This document shows positions 26,807 to 35,503 of a stretch of 64,000 nucleotides of DNA, in pieces; position 1 is the first letter of the stretch; each line of letters opens with the position of its first letter. The position numbers and the translations under genes are program-made. The notes under the pieces were generated by a model. That model was not told the DNA's origin and searched no databases. It worked only from the letters and a program-made list of their open reading frames with translations. The stretch is from Arthrobacter ruber (GTDB lineage: Bacteria > Actinomycetota > Actinomycetes > Actinomycetales > Micrococcaceae): contig NZ_PPTH01000016.1 of the NCBI RefSeq assembly GCF_002954225.1, positions 1 through 64,000 on the forward strand, in the 5' to 3' direction.

Positions 26807-27316
26807 ATGTACCGCATCGTCACCGTCTGCACCGGGAACATCTGCCGCTCCCCCATGGCCGAACTCATGCTGGCCCGCGCCTTCGCGGACGCGGGCATGG
26901 GCGGCGACGTCGCCGTCGACTCCGCGGGCACCACGGACTGGGAGGCCGGGCGGCCGATCGACGAGCGGGCCGCCGCGAAACTGACCGAACTCGGCATCGA
27001 CAGCCACGGACACCGTGCACGCCGGTTCGAGCAGGAGTGGTACGGCGAGCGTGACCTCATCCTCGCCCTCGACCTGGACCACTACGGATTCCTGCGCACG
27101 AACGCGCCCGACGACGACGCCCGCGAGAAGATCCACCTCCTGCGCGAGTTCGACCCCACGACCACGGACACGGACCTCGAGCACCTCGGCATCTACGACC
27201 CCTGGTACGGCGACGCCAGCGATTTCGAGGCGACCTGGGCGATGGTGGACGGCGCGGTGGACGGCGTCGTCAAGTACGTCCGCAACGAGCTCGATGCCGA
27301 CGGTTCGGAGCCCTGA
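26807..27316 (+). CDS. Low-molecular-weight protein-tyrosine phosphatase
   Basis: Phosphatase of 169 residues. The P-loop VCTGNICRSPMAE (about 6-18) carries the C(x)5R-S signature with nucleophilic Cys, and the general-acid Asp lies in YDPWYGD (about 128-134). Such enzymes dephosphorylate tyrosine kinases or sugar-synthesis regulators. ATG 26807 lies exactly six bases after TAGGCT (26795-26800), pointing to a leaderless message; GTG 26804 is in frame just before it. Confidence 0.93.
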   Translation: MYRIVTVCTGNICRSPMAELMLARAFADAGMGGDVAVDSAGTTDWEAGRPIDERAAAKLTELGIDSHGHRARRFEQEWYGERDLILALDLDHYGFLRTNAPDDDAREKIHLLREFDPTTTDTDLEHLGIYDPWYGDASDFEATWAMVDGAVDGVVKYVRNELDADGSEP

Positions 27317-27339
27317 CCCACGGCGCATACCATGAACGG

Positions 27340-27957
27340 GTGAATCCCTCCCTCTGGCTTGCGCTGCTCGGCGCACAGACGCTCATCAGCTTCATGCCGG
27401 GTGCAGGAGCCGTGAACACCATGAGCAACGCGCTGACGGTCGGGTTCCGCCGCTCCATCTGGGGCATCCTGGGGCAGCAGGCGGCACTGCTGGTCCACAT
27501 CGGCATCGCCGGGGCGGGCGTGGGCCTCCTCGTCGCGAACTCGCCCCTCGCCTTCGACCTCATCCGCTACACCGGCGCCGCCTACCTCGTGTACCTCGGG
27601 GTGCGGAAGTTCCTCGCGAAGCCCGAGCACAGCGAGGTCCGCGCCCTGCAGGTCAGCGAGGGAGCCTCGTCGATGTTCCGCCGGGGTGTCTGGGTGAACC
27701 TGCTCAACCCGAAGGCGATCGTGTTCTTCCTCGCGCTCATCCCCCAGTTCATCCGTCCCGAGGATCCCCTGCTGAGCCAGTACGGCGTGCTGGCCGCGAC
27801 CGTGATCGTGATCGACGTCCTCGTCATGTGGTTCTTCTACGCGGGTACGGCACGCTCGTTCCGCCGCTTCACCGAGGACGAGCGCGGACAGACCATCCTC
27901 AACCGCACCTTCGGTTCGCTGTTCGTGGGCGTCGGCGCCCTGCTCGCCCTGGGCTGA
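27340..27957 (+). CDS. LysE-family amino acid/metabolite exporter
   Basis: Membrane protein of 205 residues of the RhtB/LysE superfamily with about six helices and FMPGAGAVNTMSNALTVGFR (about 19-38), the RhtB-type PGP/PGA N-terminal motif, and GVWVNLLNPKAIVFFLALIPQF (in the middle). Likely exports an amino acid or homoserine-like compound. GTG 27340 lies six bases after TACCAT (27328-27333). Only 3 bp separate it from the downstream kinase-PabB gene, so they form one transcript. Confidence 0.88.
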   Translation: MNPSLWLALLGAQTLISFMPGAGAVNTMSNALTVGFRRSIWGILGQQAALLVHIGIAGAGVGLLVANSPLAFDLIRYTGAAYLVYLGVRKFLAKPEHSEVRALQVSEGASSMFRRGVWVNLLNPKAIVFFLALIPQFIRPEDPLLSQYGVLAATVIVIDVLVMWFFYAGTARSFRRFTEDERGQTILNRTFGSLFVGVGALLALG

Positions 27958-27960
27958 CCC

Positions 27961-30072
27961 GTGCCCGACGCTCCCGGCATCTCCTCCACCACCGCACCCG
28001 ACGCCGCATCGCGCGGGGCTCCCCTGCTCATCGCGATCGACGGCCGCTCCGGCGCCGGGAAGACGACCCTCGCCGTCGAGCTCGCGGCCCTCCTGCGCGA
28101 ACACCACAGCGTGGGCCTCTTCCACCTCGAGGACATCTACCCGGGGTGGGACGGGCTCGACGCCGGCATCGCCCGCTACGTGGAGCGGGTCCTCACCCCT
28201 TTGCGGGCAGGGCGCACGGCGCACTGGAACGCCTGGGACTGGGGTCGGGAACACGACGGCCCGGCGCGCACGACGCCGGTGACGGAGATCGTGCTCCTGG
28301 AAGGGGTGGGGGCGGCCGCGGCAGCAGCGCGCGCCTCGCTCGACGCCGTCATCTGGGTCGAGGCCGACGCCGGGATCAGGCGGCGGACGGCGATCGAGCG
28401 CGACGGCGACGCCTATGCGCCGTTCTGGCAGCGCTGGGCGGCACAGGAGGAGCGCTGGCTGGCAGGGGACCATCCCGGTGCCGCCGCCGACGTCGTGGTG
28501 CAGGGCCACCGCGGACCCCCGTCACCCCAGGCCGTGCGCCTCGCCCTCACCGGGCTGCCCTCCTGCGCGGTCCTGCTGGCTCCTGAGCGCGCGGGGCGGC
28601 GCGGACTCGCGCTGGACTGCGAGCGTGTCGAGGCCGTCCCGGATCCGGCCGCGCTGTTCTCCTCGCTGTACGGGGAGGCACCGGCGGCCGCCTGGCTCGA
28701 CAGCTCCGACGCCCCGACGAACCCGCCCACCGGCCTGCTCGCCGACGGGCGCAACCGTTTCAGCATCATGGCCGATGCCGGCGGCGCCTTCGGGCAGGTG
28801 GCGCTCTACCGGGGCGGCGTGCTGGAGGTCGGTGCGGGGCCCGTGACCACGAGGATCCGCGAGCCCTTCTTCCGCTGGCTCGACGACGTCTGGGGGCGGC
28901 GGGCCGTGCGTGTACCCGACGGCCTGGCGTGCGGGTTCGGCCTGGGCTGGCTGGGCTACCTCGGCTACGAACTGAAACGCGAGACGGGCGGCTCGGACAC
29001 CCCTGCGGGCCGCCTGCCCGAGGCCGCCCTCATCTTCGCGGGCCGCGCCGTGGTCCTCGACCACCTCGAGGGCGCCGCCTTCCTGCTGACGCTCTCGGAC
29101 GGCAGGCCCGACCCCGAGCGCGACGCCTGGCTGGTTCGGGCCCGTGAGGCCGTCGTGGCGCCCGGTCCCGTCCCGCCGTCGCCCCCGCTGCCCGTACCGC
29201 ACTTCGCAGTGCGGGACACACGTGCCGGGTACCTGGCGAAGATCCGGCGCGCCCAGGCGGAGATCGCCGACGGCAACACCTACGAGGTGTGCCTGACGAC
29301 GTCGCTGTCGGCGCGCACCGGGCGCGGGGACCGGCTCGATCCGCTGGCCGCGTACCTGCGCCTGCGCGCGGGCAGTCCCGCACCGTTCGCGCACTTCCTG
29401 CGCTTCCCGGGGTTCGCGGTCGCGAGCAGCTCACCCGAGCGCTTCCTGAGGATCACCGCCGACGGGCGCATGCGGGCCGAACCGATCAAGGGGACGCGGG
29501 GCCGTTCGGCGGACCCGGCTGCGGACGCAGCCCTGCGCGAGGACCTCAGGACGTCGGCGAAGGACCGCGCGGAGAACATCATGATCGTGGACCTCCTGCG
29601 CAACGACCTCTCCCACCACGCCGTACCCGGCTCGGTCACGGTCAGCCGCCTGTGCGCCATCGAGACGTACGCCACGGTGCACCAGATGGTCAGCACCATC
29701 GACGCCCGGCTCCGCCCCGGAAGCGCGCGGGCGGGCGTCGTCGCGTCCGCGTTCCCCGCCGGCTCGATGACCGGAGCGCCGAAGATCAGCACCATGGCCA
29801 TCCTCGACGGCCTGGAGCGGGCTCCGCGCGGACCCTACTCGGGCGCCGCGGGCTACCTCGCCCTCACGGGCGCCAGCGACCTCGCCGTCGTCATCCGCAC
29901 CCTCGTGCTCGAGGACGACGACGACGGCACCCGCCTGACCCTCGGCGTGGGCGGCGCGATCACGGCCGATTCCGTGCCCGAGGAGGAGTGGGACGAGGTA
30001 CGCACGAAGGCGCGCGGCGTCCTCACGGCGCTGGGTGCCGCGTTCCCGGCCGACATCCGAGTCGGCTCCTGA
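27961..30072 (+). CDS. pabB: P-loop kinase-like domain fused to aminodeoxychorismate synthase component I
   Basis: Fusion of 703 residues. Residues about 20-185 form a P-loop nucleotide-binding domain of uridine-kinase type (IDGRSGAGKTTLAVEL Walker A; EDIYPGWDGL; IVLLEGVGA). Residues about 240-700 form a chorismate-binding enzyme: EPIKGTRG with the PabB-type Lys, DLLRNDLSHH, HQMVSTI, and GSMTGAPK. The latter converts chorismate with an amidotransferase-supplied ammonia to aminodeoxychorismate for folate synthesis. The kinase partner substrate is unknown. GTG start three bases after the LysE gene. The matching lyase PabC is at 39103; a PabA amidotransferase is not seen in the window. Confidence 0.9.
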   Translation: MPDAPGISSTTAPDAASRGAPLLIAIDGRSGAGKTTLAVELAALLREHHSVGLFHLEDIYPGWDGLDAGIARYVERVLTPLRAGRTAHWNAWDWGREHDGPARTTPVTEIVLLEGVGAAAAAARASLDAVIWVEADAGIRRRTAIERDGDAYAPFWQRWAAQEERWLAGDHPGAAADVVVQGHRGPPSPQAVRLALTGLPSCAVLLAPERAGRRGLALDCERVEAVPDPAALFSSLYGEAPAAAWLDSSDAPTNPPTGLLADGRNRFSIMADAGGAFGQVALYRGGVLEVGAGPVTTRIREPFFRWLDDVWGRRAVRVPDGLACGFGLGWLGYLGYELKRETGGSDTPAGRLPEAALIFAGRAVVLDHLEGAAFLLTLSDGRPDPERDAWLVRAREAVVAPGPVPPSPPLPVPHFAVRDTRAGYLAKIRRAQAEIADGNTYEVCLTTSLSARTGRGDRLDPLAAYLRLRAGSPAPFAHFLRFPGFAVASSSPERFLRITADGRMRAEPIKGTRGRSADPAADAALREDLRTSAKDRAENIMIVDLLRNDLSHHAVPGSVTVSRLCAIETYATVHQMVSTIDARLRPGSARAGVVASAFPAGSMTGAPKISTMAILDGLERAPRGPYSGAAGYLALTGASDLAVVIRTLVLEDDDDGTRLTLGVGGAITADSVPEEEWDEVRTKARGVLTALGAAFPADIRVGS

Positions 30073-30087
30073 ACCGGCAGGCCCGCG

Positions 30088-30981
30088 TCAGCTGATCGAG
30101 CCCCGCCACATCTCGTCCTGGACGAGCCGCGCGAGGGTCCGCAGGTCCGCGGCGTCCTCCTCCGTGAACCGTCGCGGCCTGTCATCCATGACGCACAGCG
30201 AGCCGATGCGCCATCCGTCCATGGTGGACAGCGGGTGCCCGGCATACATGCGCACTTTCGGGCCCCCGGTGACAAGGGGATGGTCCCGGTACAAGGGGTC
30301 CCGGGTCGCATCGGGGATCACCAGGGTGCGCTCCGCCTTCACCGTCACCGCGCACAGGGAGAGCTCGAGGGGCAGATCCTGACCGATGGGGCCGGCCAGG
30401 GACTTGATCACCTGCCGGTCCTCGGCGATGAAGGCGATCGAGGACGAACTGACGCCGAACCGGTCCCGGGTCCGGACGGTGAGCGCATCGAACCGTTCCT
30501 CGGCACCGAAATCCAGCATGCCCGACAGGTACAGGGCCTGCAGACGCCGGACCTCCGCGTTGTCCGTGATGTCGGTACCGTCCCTCGGTCCGGACGACGT
30601 GCGCGCCAGCTGCGTCCCCGTCCCGCCCACCGTCTGGGCATCGGGGCGCAGCGCGCGCCGATCGAAGCCGTAGCCGTCGGGATTCGTGGTCAGCGGCCGG
30701 AGGTACTCCTCGAACCCGGACGCGAACGCCGCCTCGTCGGTGCTGTAGTGCGCGCCGTCGGCCATGGAACCGGTGGCGTCGATGAGTTCGTTGATGGCGT
30801 CGGCGATCAGATTGCGGTCCTGCGCCGGCAGGCGGGTCAGCCCGCGCAGGTACCCCGTGACGTCGAAGACGTCGTGGCTGCCGCCCAACGCGGTGTAGCC
30901 GGCCAGCACCTGTTCGGAGCGCAGACCCGCCACCCTCACCGCTTCCAGGGCGGTCCATTGCTGGAGGTACGCATCAGTCAC
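30088..30981 (-). CDS. GAF-domain sensory protein
   Basis: Protein of 297 residues. The N-terminus (about 1-115) is helical and unrecognised. From about 130 there is a GAF domain of the small-molecule or light-sensor class (ALYLSGMLDFGAEERFDALT, then LCAVTVKAERTLVIPDATRD and GSLCVMDDRPRRF), ending without an output domain. It is probably a signalling component whose partner is elsewhere. GTG 30981 has GATGAGGA about ten bases upstream; ATG 31029 in frame is the alternative. Divergent from the GAF-ANTAR unit. Confidence 0.8.
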   Translation of the reverse strand: MTDAYLQQWTALEAVRVAGLRSEQVLAGYTALGGSHDVFDVTGYLRGLTRLPAQDRNLIADAINELIDATGSMADGAHYSTDEAAFASGFEEYLRPLTTNPDGYGFDRRALRPDAQTVGGTGTQLARTSSGPRDGTDITDNAEVRRLQALYLSGMLDFGAEERFDALTVRTRDRFGVSSSSIAFIAEDRQVIKSLAGPIGQDLPLELSLCAVTVKAERTLVIPDATRDPLYRDHPLVTGGPKVRMYAGHPLSTMDGWRIGSLCVMDDRPRRFTEEDAADLRTLARLVQDEMWRGSIS

Positions 30982-31175
30982 TGCTGGTTCCTCATCCCGT
31001 TCACTTGCTGTCTCGGGACGATCCACCATCAGCTGCCCCGGCTGCCGTCCATCGTAGGACCTGCAGGGTACTTCCCGTACGCGGACCACGCGGACACGGG
31101 AGGGGTGGACAGGGGGCGGCGACTGGGCATGGTCCGCGACTGCCCCGCGAACAGGCGGGTGGCGATACCCGGCCG

Positions 31176-31181
31176 TATAGT
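31176..31181 (+). promoter_or_regulatory. -10 box of leaderless uORF/GAF-ANTAR transcript
   Basis: TATAGT lies eight bases before the ATG at 31190, so transcription should start at or next to that codon. No clear -35 sequence is seen. Confidence 0.6.
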
Positions 31182-31189
31182 TCTAGGAC

Positions 31190-31246
31190 ATGGTCCCGCC
31201 CTCGCGGTGCCGCTTCCCGTGGTTCAACAGTGAGCCCTCCCTCTGA
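31190..31246 (+). CDS. Leaderless 18-residue ORF coupled to GAF-ANTAR gene
   Basis: A short frame (MVPPSRCRFPWFNSEPSL) starts just after a TATAGT -10 box and ends in TGATG, where the stop overlaps the ATG of the GAF-ANTAR gene. That gene has no Shine-Dalgarno, so termination-reinitiation from this uORF would supply its ribosomes. Peptide function is unknown; it may be purely regulatory. Confidence 0.5.
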   Translation: MVPPSRCRFPWFNSEPSL

Positions 31247-32028
31247 TGTGCGATGAACGGACAGGTGCTCCCATGCCGGACGAGAACGAACTGGCCTCCG
31301 AGAAGGAGCGGGACCCTGTCACGGCCCTACTGCAGGACATGGTCCTCGAGAGCGAGGACGTCCAGGACTTCCTCGCCGGACTGGCCACGGTCGCCTCCCG
31401 GGCCTTCACCGGACCCTACGGCGAGGTGTTCTGCGGGGTGACCCTCCTGCGCCCACGCTCGATGGTCACGGTGGCCAGCAGCAGCGACCGCGCCCGCGAG
31501 GTCGACGAGGTGCAGTACGGGTTCGACGACGGCCCCTGCCTGCGCGCCGCGCGCACCGGCGAGACCGTGCACATCCGTGACTTCCTCACGGAGGAGCGCT
31601 TCCCGGAGTACCGCGAGGCGATCGCGTCCTACGGCCTGCGCTCGGCCCTCGGCATCCCGATCCGGCTCCAGGACGGAGCCAGCGCAGGACTCGACTTCTA
31701 CTCCACCACCCCGGACATCTTCGACGACAAGGGCATCGCCGTGGCCGAGGGCCTGGCCCGCGACGCCTCGCGGTCCCTGAGGCTGGCCGTGCGGATCGCG
31801 AAACTCACCGAGGACACCCAGAACCTCCAGGCCGCGATGACCGCCCGCACCACGATCGACACCGCCGTCGGCGCGATCATGGCCCAGAACAGGTGCACCC
31901 AGAAGGAGGCGTTCGCCATCCTCCGGCGGGCGTCGTCGACCCGCAACACGAAGCTGCGGCTCCTGGCCGCCGACATACTCGAGTCGGTCGGCCAGACCGA
32001 GCCCGTCGCCACCCACTTCGACTACTGA
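31246..32028 (+). CDS. GAF and ANTAR domain RNA-binding regulator
   Basis: Protein of 260 residues with a GAF domain (about 40-175) and ANTAR domain (about 190-250; IDTAVGAIMAQNRCTQKEAFAILRRASSTRN). Predicted to bind paired hairpins in nascent mRNA and prevent termination in response to a signal at the GAF domain. Start 31246 is chosen because it overlaps the upstream uORF stop (TGATG); 31273 is the alternative ATG. It is divergent from another GAF protein, suggesting a joint sensory unit. Confidence 0.88.
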   Translation: MCDERTGAPMPDENELASEKERDPVTALLQDMVLESEDVQDFLAGLATVASRAFTGPYGEVFCGVTLLRPRSMVTVASSSDRAREVDEVQYGFDDGPCLRAARTGETVHIRDFLTEERFPEYREAIASYGLRSALGIPIRLQDGASAGLDFYSTTPDIFDDKGIAVAEGLARDASRSLRLAVRIAKLTEDTQNLQAAMTARTTIDTAVGAIMAQNRCTQKEAFAILRRASSTRNTKLRLLAADILESVGQTEPVATHFDY

Positions 32029-32149
32029 CGCCGGACCCCCGGCCGGCTCGACGGACGGGCACCCCTCCCTCCCGTTCGCGGATCGGTCGGGTGTCCGCTC
32101 GTAAGCTCCACCAGGACGGCCGGCGAAGGAATCGTGAAGGAGTGCCGCT

Positions 32150-33283
32150 ATGACGAGCATCGCCGTGATCGGCGCCGGTCTTGCCGGGTCCTCCGCTGCC
32201 TGGCGGCTGGCGCAGGCCGGGCACGACGTCGCCGTCCTGGAGCAGGACACCCCGGCCCACCCCCGCGGCAGCTCGCACGGCTCGGCGCGCATCTTCCGCT
32301 ACGCCTACGCCGAGCGACTGTACGTCGACCTGGTCCGTGAGGCGGCACGGGGATGGGCCGAGCTGGAGAGCGCCTGCGGCGCCGCCCTCCTCACGCGCAC
32401 CGGTGCGCTCGACCACGGCGAGGGCCACGATCCGGAGGGTTTCGCGCGCATCCTCGCGGCGGCGGGCATCGACCACGAACTCCTCGGCGCCGCCGGAGCG
32501 ACTGCCCGCTGGGGCCGGGAGTTCGAGACCTCGGTGCTGTGGCACCCCGGCGCCGGGGTGCTCGACGCCGAATCCGCGGTGCTAGCCATGCTCGACCGGG
32601 CGGCGTCCCACGGAGCCATGCTCGAGAAGGGGTGGCGCGTCGTCGCGGTGCAGCGCAGCGGCACCCGGGGCTACCGCGTCCGGGGCGCGGACGGTCGCCA
32701 CGTGGACGTGGAGGAGGTCGTCGTGGCCGCGGGCGGCTGGCTCCCCGACCTCCTGAGGACCATGGACCTGCCCCGGGCCTTCGTCGGGGCACTGCCTCCC
32801 CTGGAGGTCAGGCAGGAGCAGGCCTACCACTTCCCGTATGCGGACGAAGGCGATGGATGGCCTACCTTCATTCACAAGACGAAGGACATGGTGGTGTACG
32901 GCCTGCCGGGCGGTCGCGACGCCGGCTGGTCGGGCCAGAAGGTGGCGGAGTACAACGGTGGCCGACGGCTCCGTTCGGCCTCGGGGCAGGACGGCGTGAT
33001 CGCGCAGGAGAACCGGCAGCGCGTGGTCTCCCATGTGGAGCGCTACCTCCCGGGCCTCGTGCCCGAGCCGTACGCCGAGACGACCTGCCTGTTCACCAAC
33101 ACCCCCACCGAGGACTTCGTCGTCGACCGCGAGGACGGCCTCACGATCGTGTCCGCCTGCTCCGGCCACGGCGCGAAGTTCGCGCCGCTGCTCGGCGAAC
33201 TCGTCCTCGCGCTCGTGGAGGGCCGGGAGTCGGTCCCCGGGCGTTTCCGCCCCAGCCGGTCGGACGGCCGCGTCGGGCAGTAG
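32150..33283 (+). CDS. FAD-dependent amine oxidase, sarcosine/N-methyltryptophan oxidase type
   Basis: Flavoprotein of 377 residues. Dinucleotide fold IAVIGAGLAGSSAAWRLAQAG at the N-terminus with GSSHGSARIFR (about 40-50) as in monomeric sarcosine oxidase. TCLFTNTPTEDFVVD (about 308) carries the Cys expected to hold FAD covalently, and SGHGAKFAPLLGE is the closing FAD motif. It would oxidise a secondary amine such as an N-methyl amino acid to imine with release of peroxide. Start preceded by GAAGGAG at good spacing. Confidence 0.9.
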   Translation: MTSIAVIGAGLAGSSAAWRLAQAGHDVAVLEQDTPAHPRGSSHGSARIFRYAYAERLYVDLVREAARGWAELESACGAALLTRTGALDHGEGHDPEGFARILAAAGIDHELLGAAGATARWGREFETSVLWHPGAGVLDAESAVLAMLDRAASHGAMLEKGWRVVAVQRSGTRGYRVRGADGRHVDVEEVVVAAGGWLPDLLRTMDLPRAFVGALPPLEVRQEQAYHFPYADEGDGWPTFIHKTKDMVVYGLPGGRDAGWSGQKVAEYNGGRRLRSASGQDGVIAQENRQRVVSHVERYLPGLVPEPYAETTCLFTNTPTEDFVVDREDGLTIVSACSGHGAKFAPLLGELVLALVEGRESVPGRFRPSRSDGRVGQ

Positions 33284-33312
33284 TGCCCGCCGTCCGCGGC
33301 TAGGGTCGGTGC

Positions 33313-33918
33313 ATGACCGCCCTGCGACCTACGACCCTGCGGGGCGACCGCGTCCTCCTCGAGCCCCTCTCACCCGCACACCACGACGGCCTCGTGGCCG
33401 CCGCACGCGACGGCGAGCTGTGGAACCTCTGGTACACGTCCGTGCCGACGCCCGAGGGCATGCGACAGGAGATCGACCGCCGGATGGGCCTGCAGGAGAA
33501 AGGCTCGATGCTGCCCTTCACCACGCGCCTGGTCGACGCCGACGGCGGGCCCGGCAGGATCATCGGCATGACGACGTACATGAACATCGACCAGGACACC
33601 CCGCGGGTCGAGATCGGCTCCACGTGGAACGCCGCCTCCGCCCAGCGGACGGGTACCAACACGGAGTCCAAGTTCCTCCTGCTGCGCCATGCCTTCGACG
33701 TGTTCGCGTGCCCGGCGGTGGAGTTCCGCACGCACTGGCTGAACCACCAGTCGCGCGAGGCCATCGAGCGACTCGGCGCGAAGCAGGACGGGGTGCTCAG
33801 GAGCCACAGCCGCACCAGGAGCGGGGAACTGCGCGACACCGTCGTCTACTCGATCCTCGCCCACGAGTGGCCGATGGTGCGCGAGAACCTCCTCCACAGG
33901 ATGAGGATCCACTCCTGA
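33313..33918 (+). CDS. GNAT-family N-acetyltransferase (RimJ/RimL type)
   Basis: Acetyltransferase of 201 residues resembling the RimJ/RimL group: LRPTTLRGDRVLLEPL at the N-terminus, IGMTTYMNI and VEIGSTWN in the core, then TESKFLLLRHAFDV and EFRTHWLNHQSREAIERLGA. Acceptor unknown. ATG 33313 lies six bases after TAGGGT (33301-33306), so the gene has its own leaderless promoter despite following the oxidase by 29 bp. Confidence 0.9.
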   Translation: MTALRPTTLRGDRVLLEPLSPAHHDGLVAAARDGELWNLWYTSVPTPEGMRQEIDRRMGLQEKGSMLPFTTRLVDADGGPGRIIGMTTYMNIDQDTPRVEIGSTWNAASAQRTGTNTESKFLLLRHAFDVFACPAVEFRTHWLNHQSREAIERLGAKQDGVLRSHSRTRSGELRDTVVYSILAHEWPMVRENLLHRMRIHS

Positions 33919-34108
33919 GCGGACCCTCCCCCACAGGCGGGTGCAGCACCCGGCGGGGCCCGCACGGGGATCCGGTCGGATGCGTTTGTCAACCTCCCGC
34001 TCCGCCGTCCTCCCACGTTCCCCGCATTCCCGGGCGGGTGGAGCATGGAGGGGTCAGAGCGCGGCAGCCACGGCGGGCCGCGGACCGGTTCGACGGAAAG
34101 AAGTCTTC

Positions 34109-34231
34109 ATGGCGGACATTGGTGGAATGGCCGACAAGGCCAAGGATGCTGCACAGGACCATCCGGAGAAGGTGGACCAGGCCAAGGACAAGGCCAAGGA
34201 CGCCGTCGACGGCAAGGACGACCAGAAGTAA
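34109..34231 (+). CDS. Small Lys/Asp-rich antitoxin-like protein
   Basis: Highly charged peptide of 40 residues (MADKAKDAAQDHPEKVDQAK and a KDAVDGKDDQK end) of the MT0933/Rv0909-like antitoxin class, though such small CsbD-like helical proteins also occur alone as stress proteins. GGAAAGAAG precedes the ATG. No toxin gene is next to it, so a toxin-antitoxin role is not supported by context. The 190-bp upstream region holds no other gene. Confidence 0.65.
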   Translation: MADIGGMADKAKDAAQDHPEKVDQAKDKAKDAVDGKDDQK

Positions 34232-34242
34232 CCGATCCCCAC

Positions 34243-34272
34243 GGAGGCCGGGCCCGCCGCGGTCCGGCCTCC
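34243..34272. terminator. Intrinsic terminator after small antitoxin-like gene
   Basis: GGAGGCCGG (34243-34251) and CCGGCCTCC (34264-34272) pair perfectly around a 12-base loop, 11 bp past the stop codon at 34229-34231. Confidence 0.7.
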
Positions 34273-34280
34273 CCCATGTC

Positions 34281-34341
34281 TTCCGGGGTACTACCGGAAT
34301 GACGCGATTCCCTTGACCAACCATTTGTTACCGTTCACAAT
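34281..34341 (+). promoter_or_regulatory. Promoter and operator of ytfQRT-yjfF operon
   Basis: -35 TTGACC (34313-34318) and -10 CACAAT (34336-34341) are 17 bp apart. Upstream, TTCCGG (34281-34286) and CCGGAA (34294-34299) form an inverted repeat with a seven-base centre, a possible regulator site. The transcript leader is about 70 nt. Confidence 0.6.
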
Positions 34342-34419
34342 TGCCGCAGGGCTCCCCGCCCCTGCAGCAACGACGGTGCAGATACCCCTTGCTGTGGTTC
34401 CGTTTCCAAGGAGGCAGCA

Positions 34420-35409
34420 GTGTTCAGGAAATCCCTCGTGGCGGTCGTCGCCGCCACCACCCTCGCCCTCACCGCCTGCGGCGGAGGGTCCGATTCCGGT
34501 GGCGGTTCCGACGCCGGTGGCGCTTCCGACGGCACCATCACCATGGGCTTCGCCCAGGTCGGCGCGGAGAGCGGGTGGCGCACCGCCAACACCAAGTCGG
34601 TCCAGGAAGCGGCGGAGGCCGCGGGCGTGGACCTCAAGTTCTCGGATGCGCAGCAGAAGCAGGAGAACCAGATCAAGGCGATCCGCTCCTACATCCAGCA
34701 GCAGGTGGACGTCATCGCGTTCTCACCCGTGGTCGAGTCCGGCTGGGACACCGTGCTGAAGGAGGCCAAGGACGCGGAGATCCCCGTCATCCTCACCGAC
34801 CGCGCCGTCGACTCCGCCGACACCTCCCTCTACAAGACGTTCCTCGGCTCGGACTTCATCGAGGAGGGCAAGAAGGCCGGCGACTGGCTCGTCGAGGACT
34901 CGGCCTCCACCGAGGGCCCGGTGAACATCGTCGAACTGCAGGGGACCACGGGAGCCGCTCCGGCCATCGACCGCAAGGAGGGCTTCGAGACCGCCATCGC
35001 CGCGGACCCCGACCTGAAGATCGTGCAGTCGCAGACCGGCGACTTCACCCGCAGCGGCGGCAAGCAGGTGATGGAGGCGTTCCTGAAGAACACCCCGGAC
35101 ATCGACGTGGTCTACGCGCACAACGACGACATGGGCCTCGGTGCCATCGAGGCCATCGAGGCGGCGGGCAAGGTGCCGGGCAAGGACATCAAGATCATCA
35201 CCGTCGACGCCGTCAAGGACGGCATGACGGCCCTCGCGGACGGCAAGATCAACTTCATCGTGGAGTGCAACCCGCTCCTGGGCGAGCAGCTCATGGACCT
35301 GGCGGCCAAGGTGGTGGCGGGCGAGGAGGTCCCGGCCCGCGTGGTCACCGAGGAGACCACCTTCACCCCCGAGCAGGCCAAGGAAGTCCTCGCGAGCCGC
35401 GAGTACTAG
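34420..35409 (+). CDS. ytfQ: Galactofuranose-type ABC transporter substrate-binding lipoprotein
   Basis: Periplasmic-binding family 4 protein of 329 residues, anchored as a lipoprotein: signal peptide about 1-18 with lipobox ALTAC. GFAQVGAESGWRTANTKS (about 40), IILTDRAVD region and TVDAVKDGMTALADGKIN are typical of YtfQ, which binds galactofuranose or related furanose sugars. GTG 34420 is fixed by AAGGAGG (34408-34414). First gene of the importer; a 15-bp perfect hairpin separates it from the ATPase gene, presumably allowing higher binding-protein expression. Confidence 0.9.
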   Translation: MFRKSLVAVVAATTLALTACGGGSDSGGGSDAGGASDGTITMGFAQVGAESGWRTANTKSVQEAAEAAGVDLKFSDAQQKQENQIKAIRSYIQQQVDVIAFSPVVESGWDTVLKEAKDAEIPVILTDRAVDSADTSLYKTFLGSDFIEEGKKAGDWLVEDSASTEGPVNIVELQGTTGAAPAIDRKEGFETAIAADPDLKIVQSQTGDFTRSGGKQVMEAFLKNTPDIDVVYAHNDDMGLGAIEAIEAAGKVPGKDIKIITVDAVKDGMTALADGKINFIVECNPLLGEQLMDLAAKVVAGEEVPARVVTEETTFTPEQAKEVLASREY

Positions 35410-35452
35410 GAACCGGATCCGGCCCCGCGAGGGTGGCCGGGTCACCAGGAGA

Positions 35453-35487
35453 GCCGGATGCGGCGGGGACGACCCGCCGCATCCGGC
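35453..35487. repeat. Perfect 15-bp hairpin between ytfQ and ytfR
   Basis: GCCGGATGCGGCGGG (35453-35467) and its exact complement (35473-35487) flank a five-base loop in the 94-bp intercistronic gap. No T tract follows. Such hairpins protect upstream binding-protein mRNA or attenuate read-through. Confidence 0.85.
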
Positions 35488-35503
35488 CACAGGAGGGCAG
35501 GGC

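Noticed and set aside
34109-34231. Toxin-antitoxin pair
   Set aside because: The small protein resembles MT0933-like antitoxins, but the adjacent genes are an acetyltransferase and a sugar transporter, not a toxin.
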